Of a stretch of 28,023 bases of DNA, positions 13,982-22,455 are shown piece after piece. Origin of the DNA: DASRJX01 sp035649235 (GTDB lineage Bacteria > Acidobacteriota > Polarisedimenticolia > Gp22-AA2); the NCBI GenBank assembly GCA_035649235.1, contig DASRJX010000079.1:1-28023 (forward strand). Reading direction: 5' to 3'. Position 1 is the stretch's first letter. The number at the start of each line of letters is the position of its first letter. Below the pieces are notes generated by a model. That model had not been told where the DNA came from. It was given only the letters and a program-made list of their open reading frames with translations, and did not search any database. The position numbers and the translations under genes were made by a program.

Positions 13982-15981
13982 CGCTGGAGAGCCTCCTCGA
14001 ACGGCCTCAGGGTCCCCCGGCGGGCCAGAGCATCGTAGGTGTAGACCAGCGCCGGCCGATCCGCGTAGAGCGCCGCCAGCATCCGGTCGGCGTCGGGACC
14101 GAGATCCCTCGCATACACCACACCGGTCCGGAAGTCCAGAGGGTTCCGGATCAGATCCCCCGGCGGCATCCGGCCGCTTCCGGTCCTGAGGAACACGAGG
14201 GCCGACAGCTGACCCGACCGCTCCGTGGCCAGGAACAGGTCCCGGTTGTGGGCCACCTTGTCCCGGTAGTGGAACATCAGGAACGGGATCGATCCGGCGA
14301 CCGCCAGGAAGGCGCCGAAGCCGAGGGCCAGCGCCGAGGCTCTCGCCACCTTCGCGGCAGGCACCGTGCCTCCGAGCGCCTCCGGCGCCCGCATCCAGCC
14401 GGCAGCAAGGAGGATCGCCAGATAGACGATGCCATCGTAGTAGTACCGGGGACCGTACTCGTTCCCTCCCTTGTTCTGGAACAGGAGGTAGGTCAGGACC
14501 AGCCCCCCGAAGGAGAGCAGCATCAGCACCAGGATCGGCTCCCGCCGGAACCAGTCCCGCCAGCCCCGTCCCCGCACGAGGAACAAGAGGCCCGCGAGCG
14601 ATCCCGGGACGAGCCAGAACAGGAGCTTCACCAGCCACCAGCCGGTGATGGCCAGGTGGTCCATCCCCAGTCCCGCCTGGATGTCGTTCGGGTCGTAGGC
14701 GTCATAGCCGGTCTTCAGAACGGAGCCGAACATGCTCCGGTTGTACAGGGCGAGCCCGGCGAGCGCCAGGAGGACGGGTGCTGCGGCGGCAGCCAGGACT
14801 CCCCACCGGCCTTCCCGCAGCCACCTCCATCCGAGCCAGATCCCGAACGGGAGCGTGAGCGCCAGCGCCGAGCCGGGCCGGATCCAGATCGCCGCGCCAC
14901 TCGCGACGCCGGCGAGGACGGCCCAGGCAAGACCCGCTCCCTCCGTCAGCCTGATCGCGGCGGCCAGGAACAGGACGATCAGAAGGGCTGTGGCCGGGTG
15001 GTTGTAGTAGGAGGCCGCGTTGAGCAGGAAGAAGGGGGTCAGGACGATGATCCCGACGACGGCCAGCTCGCCATGCCGGCCCAGCAGCTTCGCTCCGGCC
15101 CATCCGGCGAAGATCACCGTCACCGCCGACAGCAGAGGATTCAGAGCCCAGGGGATCCCGGCCCTCACCCCGAGCGACAGGATCGCGGCCCAGCCGGGAA
15201 ACGCTTTGGCGAAGAAGCGCCCACCCGCCTCGTCCATGACGAAACTGCGCGCCTCGAAAAAGTCCGCCTGGGGCGGAGCTTTCACCCAGAGTCTTCCGGA
15301 GGCGAAGATCCGCGCCTGGGTCAGGTAGGAGTTCTCGTCCGAGGAATTGGGGAAGTCCTGCAGCACCAGGAAACCCACGGCACAGGCGAGAAGGAACGTC
15401 GCCAGGCCGAGGACGATCCGCCGCGGGAGCACCCGCGAGCCCTGCGCCCAGGAGACCCCGCGCCGGACGTGATCCGCGAGAAACCGTTCGCAACGCCCCG
15501 CGGGACGCTCCAGGATAGAGGGAAGACTGGAGACGAAGAGCAGGAACAGGCCGGCGATCGTTGTGATGGCGGAGAACCCCCGCAGCCTGTAGATGAGACT
15601 CTCCTCCAGCCCTGCCTGGGGAGCAAGATAGGACCGGACCAGCGGACCTGCCAGGACCCCCGCCAGGACAAGGCCGAAACCGGCCAGCACGAGGGAGGCG
15701 CGCCACCTCACGAGGGCCACGATCCCCGTCGCGGCCAGCGCCAGTCCACCAACGAGGAGCGCTGTCCGGAGTCGAGCCATCTGGGCGGCATGGCCGTCCT
15801 GGAGCAGGAAGCCCAGGGTGTCGTAGCGGGCCACGAAGGCGCTCGTGTTCAGGGCGAGGAGCAGGCAGGCGGCCGCCAGGGCCGCGAGCGAGGCCGCAAT
15901 CAACCTCCCCGGCCTCAGCGGAAAGGATGCCTGCGGCCCGGCTAGGCGCACCTGATGGAGAGCGGGCGTGGACAGGCTCAT
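13978..15981 (-). CDS. Large GT-C-like polytopic membrane protein, 667 aa
   Basis: A polytopic membrane protein with well over ten hydrophobic segments. Residues 1 to about 190 hold four predicted helices not normally part of the GT-C core. After the next helix comes a loop with D215-E216 (SSDENSYLTQARIF), the position of the acidic catalytic motif of GT-C enzymes, and a later loop ending FAKAFPGW. A soluble C-terminal part follows the last helices. It could transfer a sugar from polyprenyl phosphate to the glycan in the periplasm, or act as the repeat-unit polymerase, which is otherwise unassigned. ATG 15981 overlaps the upstream stop by four bases (ATGA). The open frame runs on to 17586 upstream, but that part only shadows the neighbouring gene. 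Confidence 0.82.
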   Translation of the reverse strand: MSLSTPALHQVRLAGPQASFPLRPGRLIAASLAALAAACLLLALNTSAFVARYDTLGFLLQDGHAAQMARLRTALLVGGLALAATGIVALVRWRASLVLAGFGLVLAGVLAGPLVRSYLAPQAGLEESLIYRLRGFSAITTIAGLFLLFVSSLPSILERPAGRCERFLADHVRRGVSWAQGSRVLPRRIVLGLATFLLACAVGFLVLQDFPNSSDENSYLTQARIFASGRLWVKAPPQADFFEARSFVMDEAGGRFFAKAFPGWAAILSLGVRAGIPWALNPLLSAVTVIFAGWAGAKLLGRHGELAVVGIIVLTPFFLLNAASYYNHPATALLIVLFLAAAIRLTEGAGLAWAVLAGVASGAAIWIRPGSALALTLPFGIWLGWRWLREGRWGVLAAAAAPVLLALAGLALYNRSMFGSVLKTGYDAYDPNDIQAGLGMDHLAITGWWLVKLLFWLVPGSLAGLLFLVRGRGWRDWFRREPILVLMLLSFGGLVLTYLLFQNKGGNEYGPRYYYDGIVYLAILLAAGWMRAPEALGGTVPAAKVARASALALGFGAFLAVAGSIPFLMFHYRDKVAHNRDLFLATERSGQLSALVFLRTGSGRMPPGDLIRNPLDFRTGVVYARDLGPDADRMLAALYADRPALVYTYDALARRGTLRPFEEALQR

Positions 15982-17672
15982 CCGCGCCTCCGCCCATACA
16001 GTGCCAACGTCGACCCGTCCGGCTCGCGATAGGAGGCCAGAAGCTCGAAGTCCGCGATGCGCTCTTGGAAATAGGCCTGCATGGCCGGAACCACGGCTTC
16101 CCAGGGCGGTACGGCGTTCTCCCCATCCTTCGTGGCCAGGAAGTCGTACCGATCGAACGTCTCGTAAAAATCCCCCCGGCCGAAGGGATCCAGCCCCACC
16201 TCCACCGAGACGTGCTGCTTCATCCGATTGACCAGCTGCACCACGGTGACCGGCAGTCCGCGCCGCGCCACGTAGTAGGCGATCGTCGGCCCGTTCACCT
16301 CCCGCATGTCGGGGATCACGCCGAGCCTGGCGATCTTCCGGGAGGGATCGATCCTCGCGGCCAAGTCCTCCTCCAGCCGGCCCACAAGAGGTCGGATGTT
16401 CCAGTCGCCGGAGTCCTCCGCCGGCCAGTCTCCGGCGAGGCCCAGAACGGGAAGGAGGGCCAGGGCGGCGATCGCCGCACGCGTCAGGAGCGTGCCCGTC
16501 CCGGCGCGGCGCCAGAGAGCGCACAACCCGCCCGCCGTCATCAGGAGCAGGACCGGCAGCCAGGGAAGAAGATACCGGGACTGCTTGTTGGCCACGGCGA
16601 AGGTGAAGAAGGCGTAGAGGCTCACGGCCCACGTCGCCAGGAACGCCGCCACGCGCCGCGCGCCCGCAGCGCTCCAGAGGAGCACGAGCGCGCCCGCCGA
16701 CATCGTGAGGGTCAAAGGCCACCCGAGGAGCTTCCGTGGCAGCGCCTCCAGATGAAAGCGCGCCGATTCCAGGCTGAACGGGGAGGAGGCGCCATCGGCG
16801 GCTCCCCCGGCGTGCACGATCGTCTTCTTGACCAGGATCGGCAGGATCGGCAGGTAGAACGGGGCCATCACAGCCCCCGCCACGAGGAGCGCCAGAGCGA
16901 AATGCGCCCACCTCCGGCTGCGCCCGGCCGGAGCCCGCTCGCCCTCCGCGGACGGGGAGACGAGCGCCAGGAGCACCGGCAAGGCCAGGAAGACGAAGAA
17001 GGTCCATTTCGTCAGCATCCCGATCCCGGCCAGCAGTCCGAAGGCGAGGCTCGCGCCCCGGCGGGAGAAGCCCTCGCTGGACAGGAGGGCGCAGGCGGCG
17101 GCGACGACCATGGCCGCGAGGGGAAGGTCGAGCATGTACTCGGAGGCGTTGAGCCGGATGCCGGGGGCCGCCAGGAGCAGGAGCCCGGCGAGAAGCCCCG
17201 CGGGCGATCCCAGGAGACGGTTCCCAAGAGCCCAGGTCCCGAACACCAGCAGGACGAGGAACAGCACCTGCGTCGACATCGCGGTCTCGTAGGATCGTCC
17301 GGCAATCTGGTAGAGGAGGGCGGTGACCCCTGGTACGAACGGCGGGTAGTAGCCGGACGGAGTCAGCAGTGGATGCTCCTCCGAGCCACGCAGGATGTCC
17401 CGGAGAACGCCCATAGACAGCTCGGACGGATGGCGCAGGATGCGCTCGTAGACGAGGCTGTCTCGCAGGTGGTTCGACTGATCCCATCCCGGCGGCATGC
17501 CGGTCTCGCGAAGGGCGGGGCTCAAAGCCGCGACGAACGCCCCCACCCCCACGAGCAGGATCAGGACCTCCCGGCCTGCCGGCCACATCCGGGCGATCAC
17601 GATCGACCTCCCACCCTCTGAAATCCGCCCGATGATAGCCCCGAACGGACGGTCGGGCACGGAATCGCTCAT
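15978..17672 (-). CDS. GT-C/PMT-like membrane glycosyltransferase, 564 aa
   Basis: A membrane protein beginning with a polar stretch and a first helix (REVLILLVGVGAFVAAL). A periplasmic loop follows with GWDQSNHLRDSLVYERIL, whose acidic residues are placed like the catalytic acid of ArnT/PMT-type enzymes. A YYPPFVPG motif follows, then eight or more helices and a soluble C-terminal domain. It resembles enzymes using polyprenyl-phosphate sugars as donors. The ATG at 17672 overlaps the upstream GT2 stop by four bases (ATGA) and its own stop overlaps the next membrane protein, so two GT-C-like genes stand back to back. Donor and acceptor are not predictable. Confidence 0.83.
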   Translation of the reverse strand: MSDSVPDRPFGAIIGRISEGGRSIVIARMWPAGREVLILLVGVGAFVAALSPALRETGMPPGWDQSNHLRDSLVYERILRHPSELSMGVLRDILRGSEEHPLLTPSGYYPPFVPGVTALLYQIAGRSYETAMSTQVLFLVLLVFGTWALGNRLLGSPAGLLAGLLLLAAPGIRLNASEYMLDLPLAAMVVAAACALLSSEGFSRRGASLAFGLLAGIGMLTKWTFFVFLALPVLLALVSPSAEGERAPAGRSRRWAHFALALLVAGAVMAPFYLPILPILVKKTIVHAGGAADGASSPFSLESARFHLEALPRKLLGWPLTLTMSAGALVLLWSAAGARRVAAFLATWAVSLYAFFTFAVANKQSRYLLPWLPVLLLMTAGGLCALWRRAGTGTLLTRAAIAALALLPVLGLAGDWPAEDSGDWNIRPLVGRLEEDLAARIDPSRKIARLGVIPDMREVNGPTIAYYVARRGLPVTVVQLVNRMKQHVSVEVGLDPFGRGDFYETFDRYDFLATKDGENAVPPWEAVVPAMQAYFQERIADFELLASYREPDGSTLALYGRRRG

Positions 17673-18601
17673 GCCGCCCCCCGCTCGAGACCGGTCAGTC
17701 CGGCCGCCGGTCGCACCGGGGTCCGCAGCAGCCGCAACCCTCCCTGGAAAAGCCCGGCGACATAGACCGCCTGCTCGGCCGCGCCCCGCAGGTCCCAGGT
17801 CAAGACGGCCCGGAGCATATGGACCGTCCTGATGCCGACCCGGGCGACGAATCGCCAGCCGCTCAGCCAGTCCCCGGCCAGGAGGTACTTGACGAAATAG
17901 CCCCCCGCGCCGACTCCGTAAGCGCGGGACAGGATCCGGTTCTGAGCCTCCGACCGCCAGGACCGATGCCACACCACGGCGTCGGGCTCGTAGACGATGC
18001 GCTCCCCCGCCCGCAGCAGCCGGTGGATCATGTCCATGTCCTCGGCGCTCTGGAGCGGGGCGCCCGGACCGAACCGCTCGTCGAACGGACCCGCCTGATC
18101 GAGGGCGTGACGGCTGGCGGCGAAGTTCCCGCCGCCCCCCAGCCGCCACGGATGGGTCCTTCGCGAGAAGACCGGCCTCCCCTTCGGCACGTAGGCGGAG
18201 AAGGTCTCCTGCTCGCCGGAGGTGCCGGCCTCGGGACGAGTGCGTCCAACGGCCGCCTCAGCGCGGCCGGCCCGGATGGAACCCGTCAGGGACTCCATCC
18301 AGCGCGGATCGGCGCGGCAATCGTCGTCGGTGAAGGCGATGACCGGTGCCGTGCAGGCCGCGACTCCCTGGTTCCTGGCCCGCGACAGTCCGGTGCCGAG
18401 GCCGCGCACGTGGTGCACCGGGACGGCGCCGCCCCGCTTCCTCTGGACCACGAGCAGCGACGCGTCGTCGCGGCTCTGGTCCACGACGACGACCTCCATC
18501 GGCATCGCGGACCCTCCCAGGACGGACGTCAGGCAGTCCTCCAGCATCGCGCTCCTGTCGCGCGTGCAGATCAGGACCGAGACGTCGAGCCGCGCCGTCA
18601 T
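17669..18601 (-). CDS. Family 2 glycosyltransferase, 310 aa
   Basis: A GT-A glycosyltransferase with VSVLICTRDR at the N-terminus, VVVVDQSRDD, GLSRARNQG, and a metal-binding D92-D94 in FTDDDCR. The later EDMDMIHRLLRAG segment carries the probable catalytic acid, and HRSWRS follows. It is strikingly like the protein at 20546-21457, sharing VDQSR-type, FTDDDCR and HRSWRS motifs, so the two are paralogues. A GTG at 18604 precedes ATG 18601; I prefer the ATG because GAGG lies five bases before it. It starts seven bases after the radical SAM/SPASM gene. Likely adds a sugar in the cytoplasm; specificity unknown. Confidence 0.9.
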   Translation of the reverse strand: MTARLDVSVLICTRDRSAMLEDCLTSVLGGSAMPMEVVVVDQSRDDASLLVVQRKRGGAVPVHHVRGLGTGLSRARNQGVAACTAPVIAFTDDDCRADPRWMESLTGSIRAGRAEAAVGRTRPEAGTSGEQETFSAYVPKGRPVFSRRTHPWRLGGGGNFAASRHALDQAGPFDERFGPGAPLQSAEDMDMIHRLLRAGERIVYEPDAVVWHRSWRSEAQNRILSRAYGVGAGGYFVKYLLAGDWLSGWRFVARVGIRTVHMLRAVLTWDLRGAAEQAVYVAGLFQGGLRLLRTPVRPAAGLTGLERGAA

Positions 18602-18608
18602 CACCGCC

Positions 18609-19712
18609 TCAGTGGGACCATAGCCCGCAGCACCTCGAGCAGTAAGGAAACAGCCCGTCCTCCCGCATGGCTCGCCGGAACGTCCGGTAGGACTCGTTGT
18701 TCCAGACGTCGAGGAACCTCTCCTTGCGGACGTTCCCGACGATGAGGTCGGGGCGGTCGGAGCAGGGGGTCACGTCGCCATTGGGCAGGATCTCCGTCTC
18801 CAGCCATGGCACGAGGCAGCGGGTCCGCCCGAACGCCTCCTCGGGTCGGGCGTAGTAGTCGTCGATCTGGCCCGGATGGAGGTCGGGGAGGAATTTGAGA
18901 TCCATCGCGCTCTTCCGCTGGCTCATTTCGCGCATCTGCCGGGCGATCGACTGCGCGTCGAGCACCGAGACGTCCATGACGAAGCCGCGCCACGATCCGG
19001 CATGGGCGTTGAACTTCTCCCGGAAGTAGGCCTCATTGGCCCGCCCGATCTGCTCGGTCGTGAACCAGAGCTGGGACAGAATCATCCGGTCCGCGCCCAT
19101 CTTCTCCACGGTCTCGTAGGTCGCGAGGAGGGCGTCCTGGTTGCCGGGGGAGATCGTGGTGTTCACGATGATCTCGGGCTTGGCCCCGTCGCCGTTCCGC
19201 GCCTCCCGAATGGCCTGCACGCCGTCCGCGATGCGCTGGAAGGATCCCTGCATGCCGCGGATCCGGTCGTGGACCTCCAGCGGGCCGTCGACCGAGACCA
19301 TGATCGCGTCGACTCCGCACTCGACGAGACGCCGGGCCTCCCGCGGCAGGTAGGTGCCGTTGGTGTTGATGCTGCAGTAGAGGCCCTTCGATTTCACGTG
19401 CTCGACGAACGGCATCAGGTCCCGGTGCAGGAACGGCTCCCCTCCCCACAGGAACACCCCGACCCCGTGCTCCGCCACGTCGTCGATGACCGAGCGGAGC
19501 GTCGGCAGATCGAGCTGCTGCACCTCGTGCTCCTTGCTCAGGTCGTGGAACAGGCCCTGCTCGCCCCACTGCCAGCACATGGTGCAGCGCAGGTTGCAGC
19601 GGTACGTCATCATGAAGGTGATCATGCGTGGCGCCGCCCACCGGTCCGGCATGAACCGGGGACTGGTCCGGAGCAGGAGGTCCTTCAGCCGCGATCCAAG
19701 CTCATACGACAC
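18609..19712 (-). CDS. Radical SAM protein with SPASM/twitch-like C-terminal cluster domain, 367 aa
   Basis: The radical SAM cluster motif is CNLRCTMC, C39, C43 and C46, followed by the SAM-binding WGGEP at 89-93 and NTNGTYL. The C-terminal domain resembles a SPASM or twitch domain: a cysteine in RTRCLVPW, ILPNGDVTPC 18 residues later, GNV, a VWNNESYR segment, and CSRCC near the end, enough for at least one auxiliary iron-sulfur cluster. Characterised relatives mature peptides or oxidise or deoxygenate small molecules, including aminoglycoside sugars. No precursor-peptide gene is visible here and it sits among glycosyltransferases, so action on a sugar or its carrier is the likelier inference. 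GTG start, GAGG seven bases before it, nine bases after the methyltransferase stop. Confidence 0.92.
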   Translation of the reverse strand: MSYELGSRLKDLLLRTSPRFMPDRWAAPRMITFMMTYRCNLRCTMCWQWGEQGLFHDLSKEHEVQQLDLPTLRSVIDDVAEHGVGVFLWGGEPFLHRDLMPFVEHVKSKGLYCSINTNGTYLPREARRLVECGVDAIMVSVDGPLEVHDRIRGMQGSFQRIADGVQAIREARNGDGAKPEIIVNTTISPGNQDALLATYETVEKMGADRMILSQLWFTTEQIGRANEAYFREKFNAHAGSWRGFVMDVSVLDAQSIARQMREMSQRKSAMDLKFLPDLHPGQIDDYYARPEEAFGRTRCLVPWLETEILPNGDVTPCSDRPDLIVGNVRKERFLDVWNNESYRTFRRAMREDGLFPYCSRCCGLWSH

Positions 19713-19721
19713 TGTCCAGCC

Positions 19722-20549
19722 TCATTTCCGCGGCGTCACCGCCGCCAGGTAGTTGATCGCCAGGTGCGCATCCAGGTCTTGCAGCCCCCGGGCCACGCCG
19801 AATCCGGCCCGGGCCGCTCCACGGACGGCCCGCTCCGCGGACAGCGCGAGGAGGTTCAGCCCCAGGTAGACTCCCTTCAGCGGCGCCGCCGCCACCTGGC
19901 CGGCCCGGCCGTAGCGGCGGACGAGATAGCCTTCCACGCCCATCGCCAGGGCCGCGTTCGCCAGCTGCGGAACGAGCCGCAGGTATCCGCCGTTCTCCTC
20001 CACGCGGGTCTCGCCGAACTCGCCCAGGACCTCCTCCAGCTCGCGCCGGCTCCAGCGGTGCAGGCGGACCGCCGGCGGGTAGGGCCAGACGCCGATCGTG
20101 GTCAGGAGGATCCGGCCGCCTCTACGTGTGACGCGGACGAATTCCGCGATCACCCTGCGCACGTCCTCCATGAGGTAGAGCGCCTGCGTGCAGAGCACCA
20201 GATCGAAGCTGTCGTCCGCGAACGGCAGGTGCTTTGCGTCCGACGCCACCTCCACGCCCCAGTAACGCTTCCGATCGACGCCGACGTAGCGCCTGGCCCG
20301 GCCCGCGAACAGCGCCTGGTAAGGCTTGTACTTGCATCCCACGTCGAGGACGTCGATCCCCGACTTGCCGTTGAGGGCCGCCGCCTGGCGCGCCAGTCCG
20401 TCCGCGATCTCCCGCAGCATCAGGTAGTCGTACTGCCAGAGCCGGGGCTTCGAGATCCGGCGCACCACCCGGGAAGCCTCCCGGCGCTCCTTGGAGTCGG
20501 CCGCGCGCGAGCGGTCGTCGGCGGCGGTCCCGCGGTCGAGCACGCTCAT
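19722..20549 (-). CDS. Class I SAM-dependent methyltransferase, 275 aa
   Basis: A Methyltransf_11-type fold. Motif I is VLDVGCKYKPY at about 67-77, the acidic residue after strand 2 is in VGVDRK, and DAKHLPFADDSFDLVLCTQALYLMED covers motifs for adenine contact and strand 4, followed by RRGGRILLT. The C-terminal third is helical and may cap the active site. It likely O-methylates a sugar of the repeat unit or its non-reducing end, which can stop chain growth in some systems; this is inferred from context only. ATG 20549 overlaps the upstream GT2 stop by four bases (ATGA). The frame stays open to 21272, but those residues only shadow the neighbouring gene. Confidence 0.88.
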   Translation of the reverse strand: MSVLDRGTAADDRSRAADSKERREASRVVRRISKPRLWQYDYLMLREIADGLARQAAALNGKSGIDVLDVGCKYKPYQALFAGRARRYVGVDRKRYWGVEVASDAKHLPFADDSFDLVLCTQALYLMEDVRRVIAEFVRVTRRGGRILLTTIGVWPYPPAVRLHRWSRRELEEVLGEFGETRVEENGGYLRLVPQLANAALAMGVEGYLVRRYGRAGQVAAAPLKGVYLGLNLLALSAERAVRGAARAGFGVARGLQDLDAHLAINYLAAVTPRK

Positions 20550-21457
20550 CGCTTCTCCTCCAGAACGGCGGCCGCCGCCCCGTTCCCCCGGCAGGCTGTC
20601 CGGAAGAATCCTTCCAGGAGGCCGCGGGCGAAAGCGCCCGACGCGCGCACGTCCTGCCGCCGGGCGAGCAGGATCGCCCCGCCAAGGTCGCGACCGGCGT
20701 CCCAGAGGTTGCGGGCCATCCGCGCCGCCATGTGCAGATCCCCCCGGTGGACGTGCTTGCCGTAGAACGCGCCCTGGCCGATTCCGTAGGAGCGGAAAAG
20801 CCTCACCTGCTCCGATCCGCTCCTCCAGGAGCGGTGCGTCACCAGCATCCCCGGCAGGTAACGGATCGACAATCCGGCGCGGAGCAACCGGTACCCCAGG
20901 TCGTTGTCCTCGGCGGCGGGGGCCGCCGTGCCGGGCCCGAGCGTCTCGTCGAAGCAGCCAGCCTTCAGCAGCACAGCCGCCGGCATGGCCATGTTGTTGC
21001 CGAACAGGACGTCCCGGAAGGTCGGTGCCGTGTAGGTCGCCTCCAGGCCATCCTCCCGGAGGGACGGGGCGATGACCGACTCCCCTTCCGGAGCGCCTGG
21101 GAGCACCTGGCCCGTGAGCGCGCAGTCCGGCCCCGCCTCGCGGGCCGCGCGGTCGATGACCTCCAGCCAGTCGGCGCCCACGCGGCAGTCGTCGTCGGTG
21201 AAGGCGAGCCAGGGGGCCCGGGCCTCGCGGACGCCGTGGTTGAGCGCGGCGCTCTTCCCTCTCCGCGGACACCGGATGAAGCGCACCTCGGGCCCTTCGC
21301 CACTCCCATTCGGAAGGGATGGCACCTCCCGGCTCTGGTCGAGGACGAGCACCTCCGCCTCGGTGAAGCGGGTCGCCGCCAGGCTCTTCAGGCAGCCCGC
21401 CAGGAGCTCCTGGCGATCCGCGGTCGCGATGAGAATCGAAATGCGCGGCTGGCTCAC
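20546..21457 (-). CDS. Family 2 glycosyltransferase, 303 aa
   Basis: A GT-A glycosyltransferase starting MSQPRISILIATADRQ, with VLVLDQSRE, CPRRGKSAALNHGVREA, and D88-D90 in FTDDDCR. EDNDLGYRLLRAG and HRSWRS follow. Closely similar in motifs to the GT2 at 17669-18601. The GTG at 21457 overlaps the upstream stop (GTGA) and has GGAGG five bases before it, which fixes this start; the open frame extending to 21796 has no family similarity. Expected to work in the cytoplasm on lipid-linked sugar; specificity unknown. Confidence 0.9.
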   Translation of the reverse strand: MSQPRISILIATADRQELLAGCLKSLAATRFTEAEVLVLDQSREVPSLPNGSGEGPEVRFIRCPRRGKSAALNHGVREARAPWLAFTDDDCRVGADWLEVIDRAAREAGPDCALTGQVLPGAPEGESVIAPSLREDGLEATYTAPTFRDVLFGNNMAMPAAVLLKAGCFDETLGPGTAAPAAEDNDLGYRLLRAGLSIRYLPGMLVTHRSWRSGSEQVRLFRSYGIGQGAFYGKHVHRGDLHMAARMARNLWDAGRDLGGAILLARRQDVRASGAFARGLLEGFFRTACRGNGAAAAVLEEKR

Positions 21458-22455
21458 GCCGCCCTCCCCGCCCGCTTCAGGGAAGCCGTCCCCGAGACGG
21501 CGGCGGGCCAGCGAGCGTCGCGCACGCCGCGCCAGTACGATCTCTCCCCCAGGAGCGACTGGGCGTGGCTCAGAACGCCGCCGCGGAGCGCCAGACGCTC
21601 GGCCACGGACAGGCCCCAGGCCAGGCCGGTCCAGGCCGGGGCCAGAGGATCGCGCGCCGCCAGTCCGGACCAGCGGGCCATTTGCTTGAGCGGATGCGTC
21701 TCGCGGCGCGACAGACGGAGCTCGGGCGCGATCGAAGGATGCTTCCCGGCCAGGACCACGTCCGCCCGGCCGACGCTCCTGACATCCCTCAGCCATCGGG
21801 TAAGGTTCTTGTCGTAGATCTGCAGCGCCTGCGCCCGCTGAGCGAAGCGCGGCTCGACGCCTCTCCGAATCAGCCTGAAGCCCAGGTCGTAATCCTCGTT
21901 CCCGAAGGCCACGAACGATTCGTCGAACCGTCCCAGATCGAGGAACAGGGAACGCGCGATGGAGGCATGCCCGAAGTGAATGTCCCCGAATCGGAACCGG
22001 TAGCCCGGGACGGAGACGCGCTCCGCGAACTCGCGGCCCCAGTCCTCAACACCCTGCTTCAGGAACGACCGGCGCACCCCGTCCGCCAGGCCCATCTGTC
22101 CCAGAATCAGGTACGCCCGCGAGACGCCGTGCTCCTGGAGGTGGACGGAGACCAGATCCGGCGCCGCGATCATGTCGTCGTCCAGGAACAGCACCAGCTC
22201 TCCGCACGCCTCCGCCGCGCCACGGTTCCGGGCCGAGGCGAGCCCACGATTGGGCTGGGACACGAACCGGAGACGCGGTCCCCAGTCCCGGCCGCCCAGC
22301 AGGCCCAGCGTCCCGTCCGTGGAGCCGTCGACCACGACGATCACCTCGTACTCGGCGCCAGGCTCCCTCTGGTCCAGGAGCGAGGGGAGCGTCCTGGACA
22401 GGATCCGCTCGCGGTTGTAGGTCGGCACGACGATCGAGATCAGCGGCCGGCTCAC
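21454..22455 (-). CDS. Family 2 glycosyltransferase, 333 aa
   Basis: A GT-A glycosyltransferase with the classical SIVVPTYNRE opening, VIVVVDGSTDGT, NRGLASARNRGAAEA and a metal-binding D92-D94 (LFLDDDM). NEDYDLGFRLIRRG is the later catalytic/acceptor segment. The C-terminal extension (IYDKNLTRWLRDVRSVGRAD and beyond) is not shared with the other GT2 proteins here. The start is GTG 22455, overlapping the deacetylase stop by four bases (GTGA), with AGGTGG upstream. The longer open frame to 23208 only shadows the deacetylase gene. One sugar-addition step in repeat-unit assembly; donor unknown. Confidence 0.91.
   Translation of the reverse strand: MSRPLISIVVPTYNRERILSRTLPSLLDQREPGAEYEVIVVVDGSTDGTLGLLGGRDWGPRLRFVSQPNRGLASARNRGAAEACGELVLFLDDDMIAAPDLVSVHLQEHGVSRAYLILGQMGLADGVRRSFLKQGVEDWGREFAERVSVPGYRFRFGDIHFGHASIARSLFLDLGRFDESFVAFGNEDYDLGFRLIRRGVEPRFAQRAQALQIYDKNLTRWLRDVRSVGRADVVLAGKHPSIAPELRLSRRETHPLKQMARWSGLAARDPLAPAWTGLAWGLSVAERLALRGGVLSHAQSLLGERSYWRGVRDARWPAAVSGTASLKRAGRAA
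21463..21467 (-). promoter_or_regulatory. Ribosome binding site GGAGG for GTG start 21457
   Basis: GGAGG five bases before GTG 21457 supports that start at the GTGA overlap. Confidence 0.6.

Noticed and set aside
15982..17586. N-terminal extension of the 667-residue membrane protein making a 1202-residue protein
   Set aside because: The added residues are an out-of-frame reading of the neighbouring GT-C gene, without membrane segments. ATG 15981 at the ATGA overlap fits the family and the operon pattern.
18609..19712. Ribosomally made peptide (RiPP) locus centred on the SPASM-type radical SAM protein
   Set aside because: No short precursor-peptide frame, peptide recognition protein, protease or peptide transporter is visible around it; the neighbours are glycan enzymes.
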